A program made the position numbers and the translations under genes. Shown here one piece after another: positions 18,437-27,464 of a stretch of DNA of 64,000 nt (the stretch's first letter is position 1; each line of letters opens with the position of its first letter). Location: NCBI RefSeq assembly GCF_963666145.1, contig NZ_OY762614.1, positions 3,276,501 to 3,340,500 of the forward strand, given 5' to 3'. Origin of the DNA: an uncultured Desulfobacter sp. (GTDB taxonomy: Bacteria; Desulfobacterota; Desulfobacteria; Desulfobacterales; Desulfobacteraceae). Below the pieces are notes generated by a model. It was not told where the DNA came from. It saw only the letters and a program-made list of their open reading frames with translations, and made no database searches.

Positions 18437-19025
18437 GGCAATCACCCTAAATAATTGGAGAATATCCAACCCATTGAAATCGTATTATTAATTGAGCCTT
18501 GCTGTTTTTAAAAAGAGTAGTTCGCGCAGCCCGTGATTCAGGCAGGACAATCCCGTATTAAAGCTTGACGAATAAAAATTAAGAATTTCGTAATTATTTT
18601 ACTACGATAAAGGGGAATGCAAAGCTTGTCAATTGAAAAAGCAGGATGTAAGGCTAAACCGCAGTTTGCGGTGTAAACTGGGAATTGCATTTAGGCCGCT
18701 GGTTAAAGTGAGCAAAAGCCGGCCTTATTTATGGCGGGTGGCTTATGTGCATTTTGCCGAATCCATAATAATGTAGCAAGGGATTAACCGTGTGCGGGTT
18801 CAGCCTGTGTAAGCGTCTGAAAAATAGCTCTTGACCGGGTTTTTCAGTTGTGAGATATAAAAGTGGCTCTATAAGCAATTGATTGCTTATTTATCAACTG
18901 GAAACGGACTAAAAGGCCGGTTTGCAGCATTCTTTACAAGCCGCTCCTTTTATTATATTGTTCAATGGATTCTATATATTGGGACTAAATCTTATTTGCA
19001 ATACCATTCAACGAGGTAAAAGATT
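18437..19025. promoter_or_regulatory. Divergent intergenic region with a 20-bp inverted repeat upstream of nifJ
   Basis: 589 bp without genes between the chemoreceptor and nifJ starts. At 18871-18890 a perfect inverted repeat ATAAGCAAT-TG-ATTGCTTAT is further framed by CAGTTG (18845) and CAACTG (18895). Its place 135 bp before the nifJ ATG makes it a candidate operator or a small hairpin in a long 5' leader. No sigma-54 or Rex consensus was matched. Confidence 0.4.
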
Positions 19026-22000
19026 ATGAAAAAAAGAATGCAGACCATTGACGGGAATACCGCTGCAACCCATGTGGCATACGCCATGAGCGAGGTGGCA
19101 GCTATTTACCCGATCACCCCTTCCAGCCCTCTGGGTGAAATCGCCGATTCCTGGGCATCAAAGGGAAGAAAAAATATTTTCGGGCAAATTCTGGACATCA
19201 AGCAGATGCAGTCCGAGGCCGGTGCTGCCGGTGCTGTACACGGCTCCCTTTCCGCCGGTGCTTTGACCTGCACCTTTACGGCATCCCAGGGATTGTTGCT
19301 CAAAATTCCCAATATGTACAAGATTGCAGGTGAACTGCTTCCTTGTGTGTTTCATGTAACCGCCCGGGCCATTTCCGCCCACGCTCTCTCCATCTTTGGT
19401 GACCACCAGGATGTTATGGCAGCCAGGCAGACCGGTTTTGCCATGCTGGCCTCCAACTCAGTTCAGGAAGCCCAGGATCTGGCACTTGTGGCGCACCTTG
19501 CAACCATGGATGCCCGGGTACCGTTCCTCCACTTTTATGACGGGTTCAGAACCTCCCATGAAATTCAGAAAATTGAAATGATTGATTACGAGGACATGGC
19601 ATCCCTGTTCAACTATGACGCTTACTGGGCGTTCAAGGCCCGGGCCATGAATCCGGAACATCCTGACACCCGGGGCACTGCCCAGAATCCGGATATCTAT
19701 TTCCAGGGCCGGGAAGCCACCAACTCTTTCTATCTCAAAGTACCTGCCATTGTTAAACACTACATGAAAAAGGTCGGGGATCTTACCGGTCGCCATTATA
19801 AACCCTTTGACTATGTGGGTGATCCCGAAGCGGACCGCGTAATTGTGGCCATGGGCTCCAGCTGTGAAGCCATTGAAGAGACCATTGATAAACTCAACGG
19901 CCAGGGCGAACGCTTGGGCCTGGTAAAAGTGCGTCTGTACAGACCCTTTGATATTCAAGAATTTTTGCGCAGCATTCCGGCTTCCGTGGAGACTTTGACC
20001 GTAATTGACAGGACCAAGGAGCCCGGTGCACTTGGCGAACCCTTGTACCAGGATGTCTGCACCGCCTTCATGGAATACGGCGAAGGGCCCCGGATCATCG
20101 GCGGACGCTACGGGCTATCTTCCAAGGAATTTAATCCTTCCATGGTCAAGGCCATTTATGACAACATGAAGTCCGTATCCCCGAAAAATCATTTCACCGT
20201 GGGCATCATTGACGACGTCACCCATACCTCCCTGGATGTGGAAAAAGGGTTTGATGCGGCACCCGAAGGTACCATCTCCGCCAAATTCTGGGGCCTTGGT
20301 TCCGATGGAACCGTTGGTGCCAACCAGTCTGCCATCGCCATTATCGGTGACAACACCGATAAATATGCCCAGGGCTATTTTGCCTATGACTCCAAAAAAT
20401 CCGGTGGTCTTACGGTTTCTCATCTGCGGTTTGGTGATGTGAAAATCAAAAGCACCTATTTGATTGAAAATTCAGATTTTGTTGCCTGCCATAAATCCAA
20501 TTATGTTCAGATTTACGATGTCCTCAAAGGTCTGAAAGAGGGCGGCACCTTCCTGCTCAACTCGGAATGGTCCACCATCGCAGATATGGAAAAACATATC
20601 CCGGGCCATGTACGGCGCACCATCTATGATAAAAAACTGAGCTTCTATAATATTGATGCCGTGAAAATTGCCGGTGAAGTGGGTCTTGGCAACCGCATCA
20701 ACATGATTATGCAGACCTGCTTTTTTAACCTTGCCAATGTGCTTCCCGTTGAAGAGGCCATTAATCTGCTGAAAGCCGACATCAAGAGGATGTTCGGCAA
20801 AAAGGGTGATGCCATTGTCAATATGAATATTGAAGCCGTGGACAAAACCCTGGATAAACTGGTTAAAGTGGATGTGCCGGAGTCTTGGAAAGATGCCGTT
20901 GACGAACCTGCCGCTTATGAACCAGCCACGCCTTTTGTGGACAATGTGATGCGCAGAATTAATGCCCAGGAGGGTGATGATCTGCCGGTATCCGCCTTCT
21001 CCGTGGACGGCGTGTTTGAAGCCGGCACTTCCCAGTATGAAAAACGCGGTGTGGCCATCAACGTTCCCGAGTGGATTGCCGATAACTGCATCCAGTGCAA
21101 CCAGTGCTCTTTTGTATGCCCCCATGCCGCGATTATCCCTGTTGTGGCCACAGCGGAAGAACTTGAAGGTGCCCCAGAAACCTTTGGCACGGTTGATGCC
21201 AAAGGCAAGGGCATGGAAGATCTGAAATTCAGAATTCAGGTCAATCCCCTTGACTGCCAGGGCTGCGGCAACTGCGCGGATATCTGCCCTGCCAAGACAC
21301 CGGCCCTTGTCATGAAGCCCCTTGCTTCCCAGGTGGACGTGGAAAAAGAGAATCACAAATTTTCTTTGACGGTGCCGTTCAAGACAGATCTTATGAAACG
21401 CGATACCCTCAAGGGAAGCCAGATGTGGAAGCCGCTGCTTGAATTCTCCGGCGCGTGCTCCGGTTGCGGCGAAACTCCCTATGTGAAATTGGTCACCCAG
21501 CTGTTCGGCGAGAGAATGACCGTTGCCAATGCCACGGGCTGCTCTTCCATCTGGGGCGGATCTGCTCCGTCTATGCCTTATTGCACCAATGCTGACGGTC
21601 AGGGACCTGCCTGGGCCTCTTCCCTGTTTGAGGATGCGGCTGAGTATGGTTACGGTATGCTGCTGGCCACAAAATCCAGACGTAAAGCCCTGGCAGCCAA
21701 GATGGAAAAGGCCATGGAACAGGGTGTTTCCGATGAGATCAAAGCGGCCATGGAAGGCTGGATTGCCGGCAAGGACAATCTTGAAGAATCCAAGAAATAC
21801 GCTGCTGAACTTAAGGCTTTGCTCAAAGATGCCCCCGCCGGCATTCTTAAAGAGATCTATGGTGAAAATGATCTGCTGGTGAAAAAATCACATTGGGTGT
21901 TCGGTGGCGACGGCTGGGCCTATGACATTGGTTTTGGCGGTCTGGACCATGTCCTGGCATCCGGGGACGACATTAATGTCCTGGTGCTGGATACCGAAGT

Positions 22001-22544
22001 TTACTCCAATACCGGTGGACAGTCCTCCAAGGCCACACCCACCGGTGCCATTGCCAAATATGCCGCATCCGGAAAGAAGATCGGGAAAAAAGATATGGCC
22101 CGGATGATGATGAGCTATGGGTATATTTATGTGGCAACCATCTCCATGGGTGCCAACAAAAATCAGACGCTTAAGGCAATCCTGGAAGCGGAAAGCTATC
22201 CCGGACCTTCTTTGATCATCGCCTATGCCCCATGCATCAACCAGGGCATCAAAAAAGGCATGGGCAAGACCCAGATGGAAATGAAACTGGCTGTGGAATC
22301 CGGTTACTGGCCGATGTTCCGGTATAATCCCCAGCTTGTTGCCGAAGGTAAAAATCCCTTTAGCCTTGACTCCAAAGAACCCGACGGCAGCCTGCAGGAG
22401 TTCCTGAGCGGCGAAGTTCGGTTTGCGGCCCTGGAAAAGAGCTTCCCCGAGGAGTCCAAACGCTTGAGAGCGGCCCTTGCCGAAGAGGTCGAGGAAAAAT
22501 ATGCTATGCTTAAAATGATGGCGGATGCCGACAAAGAAGAATAA
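19026..22544 (+). CDS. nifJ: Pyruvate:ferredoxin (flavodoxin) oxidoreductase, single-chain
   Basis: 1172 residues, the standard length for fused homodimeric PFOR. It interconverts pyruvate + CoA and acetyl-CoA + CO2 with reduced ferredoxin. N-terminal domain I carries YPITPSSPLGEIAD. A two-cluster ferredoxin insert has CIQCNQCSFVCP and CQGCGNCADICP (about residues 690-765). The proximal cluster ligands include the GACSGCGETPY pair. The thiamine diphosphate site is GGDGWAYDIGFGGLDH, continuing to NTGGQSSKATPTGA. AGGT ribosome site just upstream. Key enzyme for linking C2 and C3 metabolism together with ppsA. Confidence 0.96.
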   Translation: MKKRMQTIDGNTAATHVAYAMSEVAAIYPITPSSPLGEIADSWASKGRKNIFGQILDIKQMQSEAGAAGAVHGSLSAGALTCTFTASQGLLLKIPNMYKIAGELLPCVFHVTARAISAHALSIFGDHQDVMAARQTGFAMLASNSVQEAQDLALVAHLATMDARVPFLHFYDGFRTSHEIQKIEMIDYEDMASLFNYDAYWAFKARAMNPEHPDTRGTAQNPDIYFQGREATNSFYLKVPAIVKHYMKKVGDLTGRHYKPFDYVGDPEADRVIVAMGSSCEAIEETIDKLNGQGERLGLVKVRLYRPFDIQEFLRSIPASVETLTVIDRTKEPGALGEPLYQDVCTAFMEYGEGPRIIGGRYGLSSKEFNPSMVKAIYDNMKSVSPKNHFTVGIIDDVTHTSLDVEKGFDAAPEGTISAKFWGLGSDGTVGANQSAIAIIGDNTDKYAQGYFAYDSKKSGGLTVSHLRFGDVKIKSTYLIENSDFVACHKSNYVQIYDVLKGLKEGGTFLLNSEWSTIADMEKHIPGHVRRTIYDKKLSFYNIDAVKIAGEVGLGNRINMIMQTCFFNLANVLPVEEAINLLKADIKRMFGKKGDAIVNMNIEAVDKTLDKLVKVDVPESWKDAVDEPAAYEPATPFVDNVMRRINAQEGDDLPVSAFSVDGVFEAGTSQYEKRGVAINVPEWIADNCIQCNQCSFVCPHAAIIPVVATAEELEGAPETFGTVDAKGKGMEDLKFRIQVNPLDCQGCGNCADICPAKTPALVMKPLASQVDVEKENHKFSLTVPFKTDLMKRDTLKGSQMWKPLLEFSGACSGCGETPYVKLVTQLFGERMTVANATGCSSIWGGSAPSMPYCTNADGQGPAWASSLFEDAAEYGYGMLLATKSRRKALAAKMEKAMEQGVSDEIKAAMEGWIAGKDNLEESKKYAAELKALLKDAPAGILKEIYGENDLLVKKSHWVFGGDGWAYDIGFGGLDHVLASGDDINVLVLDTEVYSNTGGQSSKATPTGAIAKYAASGKKIGKKDMARMMMSYGYIYVATISMGANKNQTLKAILEAESYPGPSLIIAYAPCINQGIKKGMGKTQMEMKLAVESGYWPMFRYNPQLVAEGKNPFSLDSKEPDGSLQEFLSGEVRFAALEKSFPEESKRLRAALAEEVEEKYAMLKMMADADKEE

Positions 22545-22575
22545 AGTTAGACACCAAATAAAATCGTAATGATTC

Positions 22576-22612
22576 AGGGGCGGGGCAGTTAATGCTTTCG
22601 CCCCTTTTTTTA
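22576..22612 (+). terminator. Intrinsic terminator of nifJ
   Basis: Stem GGGGCG paired with CGCCCC, followed by a T8 run, 32 bp past the nifJ stop codon. Confidence 0.8.
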
Positions 22613-22694
22613 GCCCTGTTTGTCATTCGACGCATCTTACTTGCCCTTGAAAAAAGTAAGGTTTCATTATACCACTGGGCTTATTTTAGTTTCA

Positions 22695-22810
22695 TCAATA
22701 TTGATGAACCTGTAAAAAGTCCGATTTTAGCATTTTTCAAGCCGTAACATACTGAAATTATTAATAGCGAATTTGTCATTTTCGACTTTTTACGAGACCA
22801 TCAATATTGA
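22695..22810. repeat. MITE-like element with about 29-bp imperfect terminal inverted repeats
   Basis: The left end (TCAATATTGATGAACC, GTAAAAAGTCCGA) and the reverse complement of the right end (TCAATATTGATGGTC, CGTAAAAAGTCGA) align over about 29 bp with few differences; the 116-bp unit has no coding capacity. The left edge also forms a perfect 18-bp palindrome TTCATCAATATTGATGAA (22691-22708). It sits between the nifJ terminator and the MscS gene. A non-autonomous mobile element or a long RNA hairpin are both possible. Confidence 0.55.
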
Positions 22811-22848
22811 AGATTTAACCAGGCGTCATTGAACCGGAGAATAAGCAT

Positions 22849-24558
22849 ATGAAAAAATACTTTGTACTTATCATGACGGCATTGATTCTGTTGCCCTGTA
22901 TCGCAATCGGTCAGGAGAATTCGACGGATTCTTCGGTATCCGGGGCTGCTGCCCAGACCCAGGATACGGCGGCTGATCCGGCAGCACTGGAAGCTGAAGC
23001 CCAGCAGAATACCCTTGAAATTCTCAAATCCATCGTCCGGAGCAAAACAACGCTGCAGCAACGCATGGATGAAAAGAAAAAGGCCATGGAAAAGGCCGGT
23101 TCAGAAACAGAAAAACAATATCTGACCGCCGAGCTTGCCGAGCTGGACAAGCAGATGGCCGACGCTGCCACAGATTTTGAAATGACGGCCACAGGGGTTG
23201 AAATCGGGCTGTTTGTGACCAAGAAAAAAGAGCGGTTTGACTGGAAAGAGGAGCTGCTCTCCCTGGCCGAACCAGGGATTATGGAGCTTAAACGGCTTAC
23301 GGTTAAAGCCAGGCGTAAATCAAAACTTAATGATGAGCTGAGCAATTATCAGGAACTGCTTCCGGTTGCCACCAATGCCAGGGTCCGCCTGGAATCGTTG
23401 ATCAGCCAGACCAAAGACAAGGCTTTGGCATCCGCTCTTAAAGATCTTTTGCCCGAGTACAAAGGCATTGAAAGCCAGATAAAAAACAAGGTGGACCTGG
23501 TCCAGCTTAAACTTGACGAAATTGCCAGACAAGAGACCTCGGTCATTGACAGTACCCAGGATTCGGTTAAAAGATTTTTCAGAACCCGGGGATTGTACCT
23601 AATATTGGCGATTTTAGCCTGTATCGGTGTGGTGTTTTTCATTAAACTGCTATACCGGACCCTGATCCGCCTTGTGCCTGGATATAAACTGGAGTACCGC
23701 CCCTTTCACATTCGGGTGCTTGAACTGGTATATCGGGTCATGACGCTTGTCTTGACTGTGCTGGCGGTGATTGCAGTTTTTTATTTTGTGGAGGACTGGG
23801 TTCTGCTTTCCCTGACCATTATCTTTCTTATGGGCGTTATATGGGCGGCCAAGGCCACCCTGCCCATGTATCTGGACACCAGCAAGCTGATGCTCAATGT
23901 CGGTGCGGTCAGGGAAGGAGAACGCATGATGTACCAGGGCGTGCCCTGGCGTGTTAAACATATCAATTTTCATTCCCTGCTGGAAAATCCTGATCTGGGA
24001 ATTACCCTGAGAATCCCCATCACGGAACTTGTCGGCAAAACATCCAGGCGGTGTGATGCCCATGAAGCCTGGTTCCCCTGCCGGAAAAATGACTGGGTAA
24101 TCCTTTCCGACGGCACCCGGGGCGGCGTGACCCAATTAAGCCATGAAACTGTGGAACTGGTGTTACGGGGCGGTGCCAAAAAGACCTATCAGACGGCTGA
24201 TTTTTTAGGGATGACCCCTTTGAACCTCTCTGTGAATTTCAGACTTAAGGTTGTCTTTGGTATCGGGTACGGCCACCAGAAAGATGTTACCACAACCATA
24301 CCCGATCTTTTATCCGCCTTTATCCAAAACAATATCGAAAAAGAGGGGTATGCTGAATATCTGTTGAATTTGAGGGTTGAATTTGCCGAATCCGGTGCCT
24401 CATCCCTGGATCTTGTGGTGATTGCCGACTTCAAAGGCAGTCAGGCCCCCATATACAACCGTTTGAACCGAAGTATTCGAAGATGGTGTGTTGATGCGGC
24501 GAGCCAATATGACTGGGATATTCCCTTTCCCCAGATTACGGTTCATCAGGCAGATTGA
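22849..24558 (+). CDS. MscS-family mechanosensitive channel with long periplasmic N-domain
   Basis: 569 residues. A signal peptide (to about residue 21, IAIGQE) leads to about 200 residues rich in Glu/Lys/Gln heptads, likely a periplasmic coiled coil. About four membrane spans follow: LYLILAILACIGVVFFIKLL (about residue 250), then pairs near 295-345. The MscS beta-domain follows: KNDWVILSDGTRGGVTQLS, then GGAKKTYQTADFLGMTPLNLS, and an alpha/beta C-domain with VVFGIGYGHQKDV. It resembles MscK/YnaI-type channels that open on membrane tension. The pore-lining helix is less glycine/alanine-regular than E. coli MscS, so gating may differ. Confidence 0.8.
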   Translation: MKKYFVLIMTALILLPCIAIGQENSTDSSVSGAAAQTQDTAADPAALEAEAQQNTLEILKSIVRSKTTLQQRMDEKKKAMEKAGSETEKQYLTAELAELDKQMADAATDFEMTATGVEIGLFVTKKKERFDWKEELLSLAEPGIMELKRLTVKARRKSKLNDELSNYQELLPVATNARVRLESLISQTKDKALASALKDLLPEYKGIESQIKNKVDLVQLKLDEIARQETSVIDSTQDSVKRFFRTRGLYLILAILACIGVVFFIKLLYRTLIRLVPGYKLEYRPFHIRVLELVYRVMTLVLTVLAVIAVFYFVEDWVLLSLTIIFLMGVIWAAKATLPMYLDTSKLMLNVGAVREGERMMYQGVPWRVKHINFHSLLENPDLGITLRIPITELVGKTSRRCDAHEAWFPCRKNDWVILSDGTRGGVTQLSHETVELVLRGGAKKTYQTADFLGMTPLNLSVNFRLKVVFGIGYGHQKDVTTTIPDLLSAFIQNNIEKEGYAEYLLNLRVEFAESGASSLDLVVIADFKGSQAPIYNRLNRSIRRWCVDAASQYDWDIPFPQITVHQAD

Positions 24559-24628
24559 TCAGGAGAGAAACAATTCTAGTGCCTGATGATAATGCGTGGC
24601 GTTGAAGGGGATTGTTTTTAAATCCCCC

Positions 24629-25090
24629 TCAGTCTTTAAAAGAGTGGATCATGGCGGTTATTTTGTTCACATGGGCAGTTTCTTCGGCGATGATTTTCTG
24701 CAGGCCCGCCTTGACGGCTTCTGAGTCTACAAATGCCTCCAGGAATTCATAAAACAAAATTGTGTCATTTTCAAACAGGATGAATGTTTCAAGCATCTGA
24801 ACGGGCGTGGAAATTTCCGAAAGATTCAGGTCATCTAAAGAGAGGCTGTTCTCCCCCATCATCTCTTTAATTACACCCGGGAGCATGACACTAAGATCAT
24901 TTTTGGTTGCAGACATACTCTCTTTTTGCTCGATAAACCAGGCCTTGTGGTGGCATTCTTCATCGGCCATCCATTGAACAAGACTTTGAATCTCCCTGTT
25001 GTCGGATTTTTTTAGAGCATTCAGGTAGACGGCGCGCCCGTTTTCTTCCATTTTTATGGCAATATCGAATAAATCATTAAGGGTAAACAT
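24629..25090 (-). CDS. Rubrerythrin/ferritin-like diiron protein
   Basis: A 153-residue all-helical protein with ferritin-like metal ligands: a Glu in IKMEENGRAVY, ExxH in ADEECHHKAW, a Glu in LFENDTILFYEFLE, and EETAHVNKI near the C-terminus. The C-terminal rubredoxin domain of true rubrerythrins is absent. Members handle peroxide or iron in anaerobes. GGAGA precedes the ATG. It is transcribed alone. Confidence 0.8.
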   Translation of the reverse strand: MFTLNDLFDIAIKMEENGRAVYLNALKKSDNREIQSLVQWMADEECHHKAWFIEQKESMSATKNDLSVMLPGVIKEMMGENSLSLDDLNLSEISTPVQMLETFILFENDTILFYEFLEAFVDSEAVKAGLQKIIAEETAHVNKITAMIHSFKD

Positions 25091-25265
25091 AATATTTCTC
25101 CATTTCTAAATACGTTGATATATAATACCGGGTAATGAAAAAATAGTCTTGGTTGAAATATAAAAAAAACTGCCCGGCGACGGGTCTATTCTAATACTGC
25201 AAGTTTCTGTGACGGAACGGGGCCATGTCGTCCATACCCGTTCCTGGAAAAGGAGAGAATAATAT

Positions 25266-25613
25266 ATGAGCAAGTACATGCAATTGGCGGTGGATGTGCG
25301 TCCGTTTTATACAAGAGGCTTTAAAGCCGCATACCCTAAACTATCGCGGAACCTTATGTATGCAAAGTCCATCAACGAATACGATGATCCGGCCCTTTAC
25401 GACCTTGTGGCAAAATGGGATCAACTGCTTTACGATCTGGATGGAAACCCGAACGTCAAGCAGGTTTTGCTCAAATACAAGGATCCGCTTAAAGCCTTGT
25501 ATGCCGAGATTGAGGGGCTCATTGCAGATCGCAAACTTTCCGAAGCCGATAAAGCCTTATATAAAATTGAAGATGTTTTTGAAAATATTGAATATGACCT
25601 GGCCGGCCTTTAA
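25266..25613 (+). CDS. Small hypothetical protein
   Basis: 115 residues, soluble, predicted helical, with many Asp, Lys, Leu and Tyr (VAKWDQLLYDLDGN, KLSEADKALYKIEDVFENIE). A strong AAGGAGA site 10 nt before the ATG and good codon use support a real gene. The family is not recognised. It is convergent with the FliD-like gene and divergent from the ferritin-like gene. Confidence 0.68.
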   Translation: MSKYMQLAVDVRPFYTRGFKAAYPKLSRNLMYAKSINEYDDPALYDLVAKWDQLLYDLDGNPNVKQVLLKYKDPLKALYAEIEGLIADRKLSEADKALYKIEDVFENIEYDLAGL

Positions 25614-25625
25614 GCCGAATGGCTT

Positions 25626-26558
25626 TTATGCAAAGATATTGAGTAAAGACGCAATATTCCTTCGATACATATTGCGGACCTGAACATCGGCACCACGGGT
25701 ATAGACCTGGTCGTTGTCGCTCCGGGTGTAGACATTAAAGCGGCTATCCCTGCTGTTCAGTGTATCAAGGGCAGAACCGATTTTGGTAAAAAAGCCGTCT
25801 TCTCCGGCCAGGGCATCATAGGCGCTGCTAAAATCTGTCTTGAACTGCCGGGAAAAGCTGTCTTCGACCTCCAGGGTGCCGTTGGTATTCAATTTCAGTC
25901 CTATTTTTGAAAGGCTGGATTCCAAAGTCATATCCGATGTCCCTGAAACCTGGGGGGAAAAAGGATTTGCCTGTTGGCTCTGTGAGCCTGCTTCGCCATC
26001 CACACGGGTGCCCGAACTCTCTTCCTGGCCCGCAGAAGCATTTGACATTACTCCTGCCAGCACATTTGAATTCATCTCCTTGAACAGGTCTGCCTTCAAT
26101 GACGGACTGATGGCATAGGGATTGTCGTCCAGCCATTCAATCAGCTCATTATACTTGTCAATCACCGTTTCTACGGACTGTTCCTGGGCTTCAAGATCCA
26201 AAGCCGAAAATGTCTCGGTGGTGTCTGTTCCGTCTGAAAATAACTCTTTCAAGGCATCAGAGAAGGCTGACGCTTCGGTCTCTTCAGCCGTATTTTCTTC
26301 CCGGTATGAAAACGCGTCTGAGAAAAAATCAGTGGAAGATAATAGTGTTGAAAATTCATTGAGCCGTGAGGTGAGTTGAAAGGACAATGGCGAAAACTGT
26401 GTTGGAGCGTCTGAGATGTCGGCGGCACCGGCAGAGAAGAGCTCCTGGTTTGCGCCAAGCATTACCTCTCGGGCCTGGTTCACAAGATCCAGGGGATAAG
26501 ATACGCTTATAAAGCCGTTTTCGGTATTTGAGTCAACAGGGTCCATGGCACCTGCCAT
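25626..26558 (-). CDS. Orphan protein with a FliD-like C-terminal segment
   Basis: 310 residues without signal peptide or membrane span. The first part is acidic and Ser/Thr-rich, with one cysteine-free low-complexity stretch. From about residue 130 it shows a pattern familiar from the FliD hook-cap C-domain: VIDKYNELIEWLDDNP, LSKIGLKLNTNGTLEVED, then FKTDFSSAYDALAGEDGFF and a heptad helix with FTKIGSALDTL. Full FliD proteins are longer and have an N-terminal D0 helix, which is not obvious here. It could be a flagellar cap-related protein or an unrelated coiled coil. No flagellar operon is adjacent. Confidence 0.6.
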   Translation of the reverse strand: MAGAMDPVDSNTENGFISVSYPLDLVNQAREVMLGANQELFSAGAADISDAPTQFSPLSFQLTSRLNEFSTLLSSTDFFSDAFSYREENTAEETEASAFSDALKELFSDGTDTTETFSALDLEAQEQSVETVIDKYNELIEWLDDNPYAISPSLKADLFKEMNSNVLAGVMSNASAGQEESSGTRVDGEAGSQSQQANPFSPQVSGTSDMTLESSLSKIGLKLNTNGTLEVEDSFSRQFKTDFSSAYDALAGEDGFFTKIGSALDTLNSRDSRFNVYTRSDNDQVYTRGADVQVRNMYRRNIASLLNIFA

Positions 26559-26653
26559 TATTTTTCTTTCATTTTAAATTAAATTTAACACATTGGAATA
26601 AATATAACAAGCTGAATTTTAAGAAAAATTGAGTGCAACGTGGCCTGAAATAT

Positions 26654-26686
26654 AAAAAGCCGCCATGTGAAACATGGCGGCTTTTT
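26654..26686 (-). terminator. Intrinsic terminator of yebC (bidirectional shape)
   Basis: Perfect 14-bp stem AAAAAGCCGCCATG / CATGGCGGCTTTTT with a 5-nt loop, 20 bp beyond the yebC stop. The U tract on the minus strand fits yebC. Confidence 0.88.
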
Positions 26687-26707
26687 ATAAGAATATTTTA
26701 AAAAAGA

Positions 26708-27451
26708 TTACATGGCGTCAAAGGCCTCATCCGGAATATCAGCGTTGGTATAAAAGTTCTGGATGTCGTCGTTGTCGTCTAAAGCTTCCATGAATTTGAT
26801 CATCTGCTCGGCCTCTTTGCCCGATACAGCTGTGGTGTTCTGGGGAACCATAGAGATTTCAGCCACCTCATAGGCGATCTCTGCGCCGTCAATGGCATCT
26901 TTGACCGCATCAAAATCTTCGGGGGCGGTGAGTACATCAAAGCTGTCGCCTTCGTCCTTGATATCTTCGGCACCAGCGTCAATGGCCACTTCCATGAGGG
27001 TCTCTTCCTCTACACTTTCCTTGGAAACAGTAATTACGCCCTTTTTATCAAACATCCAGGCCACGCAGCCGTCGGTGCCGACATTGCCGCCTGCCTTATT
27101 AAAGATATATCTGACATCGGCAATGGTGCGGTTTTTGTTATCCGTGAGGCACTCCACCATCACGGCCACACCGCCGGGTCCGTATCCTTCATATAGGATT
27201 TCTTCATAATTGACGCCGTCCATGTCACCGGTACCCTTTTTAATGGCCCGGTCCACATTGTCCTTGGGCATATTCTGGGCTTTGGCCGAATCAATGGCAT
27301 GGCGCAGCCGGGGATTGGACCCGGGATCACCCCCGCCCATGCGGGCGGCTACCGTAATTTCCTTGATCAGCTTGGTAAATATCTTCGCCCGTTTTTTGTC
27401 GGCCGCACCTTTTTTGTGTTTGATGGTCGACCATTTGCTATGTCCTGACAT
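26708..27451 (-). CDS. yebC: YebC/PmpR/TACO1-family protein
   Basis: 247 residues, full family length. The N-terminus MSGHSKWSTIKHKKGAADKK is diagnostic, followed by IKEITVAARMGGGDPGSNPR and YEGYGPGGVAVMVECLTDNK. Family members act as translation activators or DNA-binding regulators that relieve ribosome pausing at proline tracts. It lies 13 bp downstream of rlmE and so probably is the last gene of radA-rlmE-yebC. Confidence 0.95.
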   Translation of the reverse strand: MSGHSKWSTIKHKKGAADKKRAKIFTKLIKEITVAARMGGGDPGSNPRLRHAIDSAKAQNMPKDNVDRAIKKGTGDMDGVNYEEILYEGYGPGGVAVMVECLTDNKNRTIADVRYIFNKAGGNVGTDGCVAWMFDKKGVITVSKESVEEETLMEVAIDAGAEDIKDEGDSFDVLTAPEDFDAVKDAIDGAEIAYEVAEISMVPQNTTAVSGKEAEQMIKFMEALDDNDDIQNFYTNADIPDEAFDAM

Positions 27452-27464
27452 GGCTGTTGCCTCC

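Noticed and set aside
18720..18765. Possible sigma-54 promoter (TGGC ... TTGC) upstream of nifJ
   Set aside because: The spacing between GG and GC is 14 instead of 10 bases.
20472..21356. 294-codon minus-strand frame inside nifJ
   Set aside because: Antisense to highly conserved PFOR domains; residues such as runs of His/Phe/Gly are typical of shadow frames.
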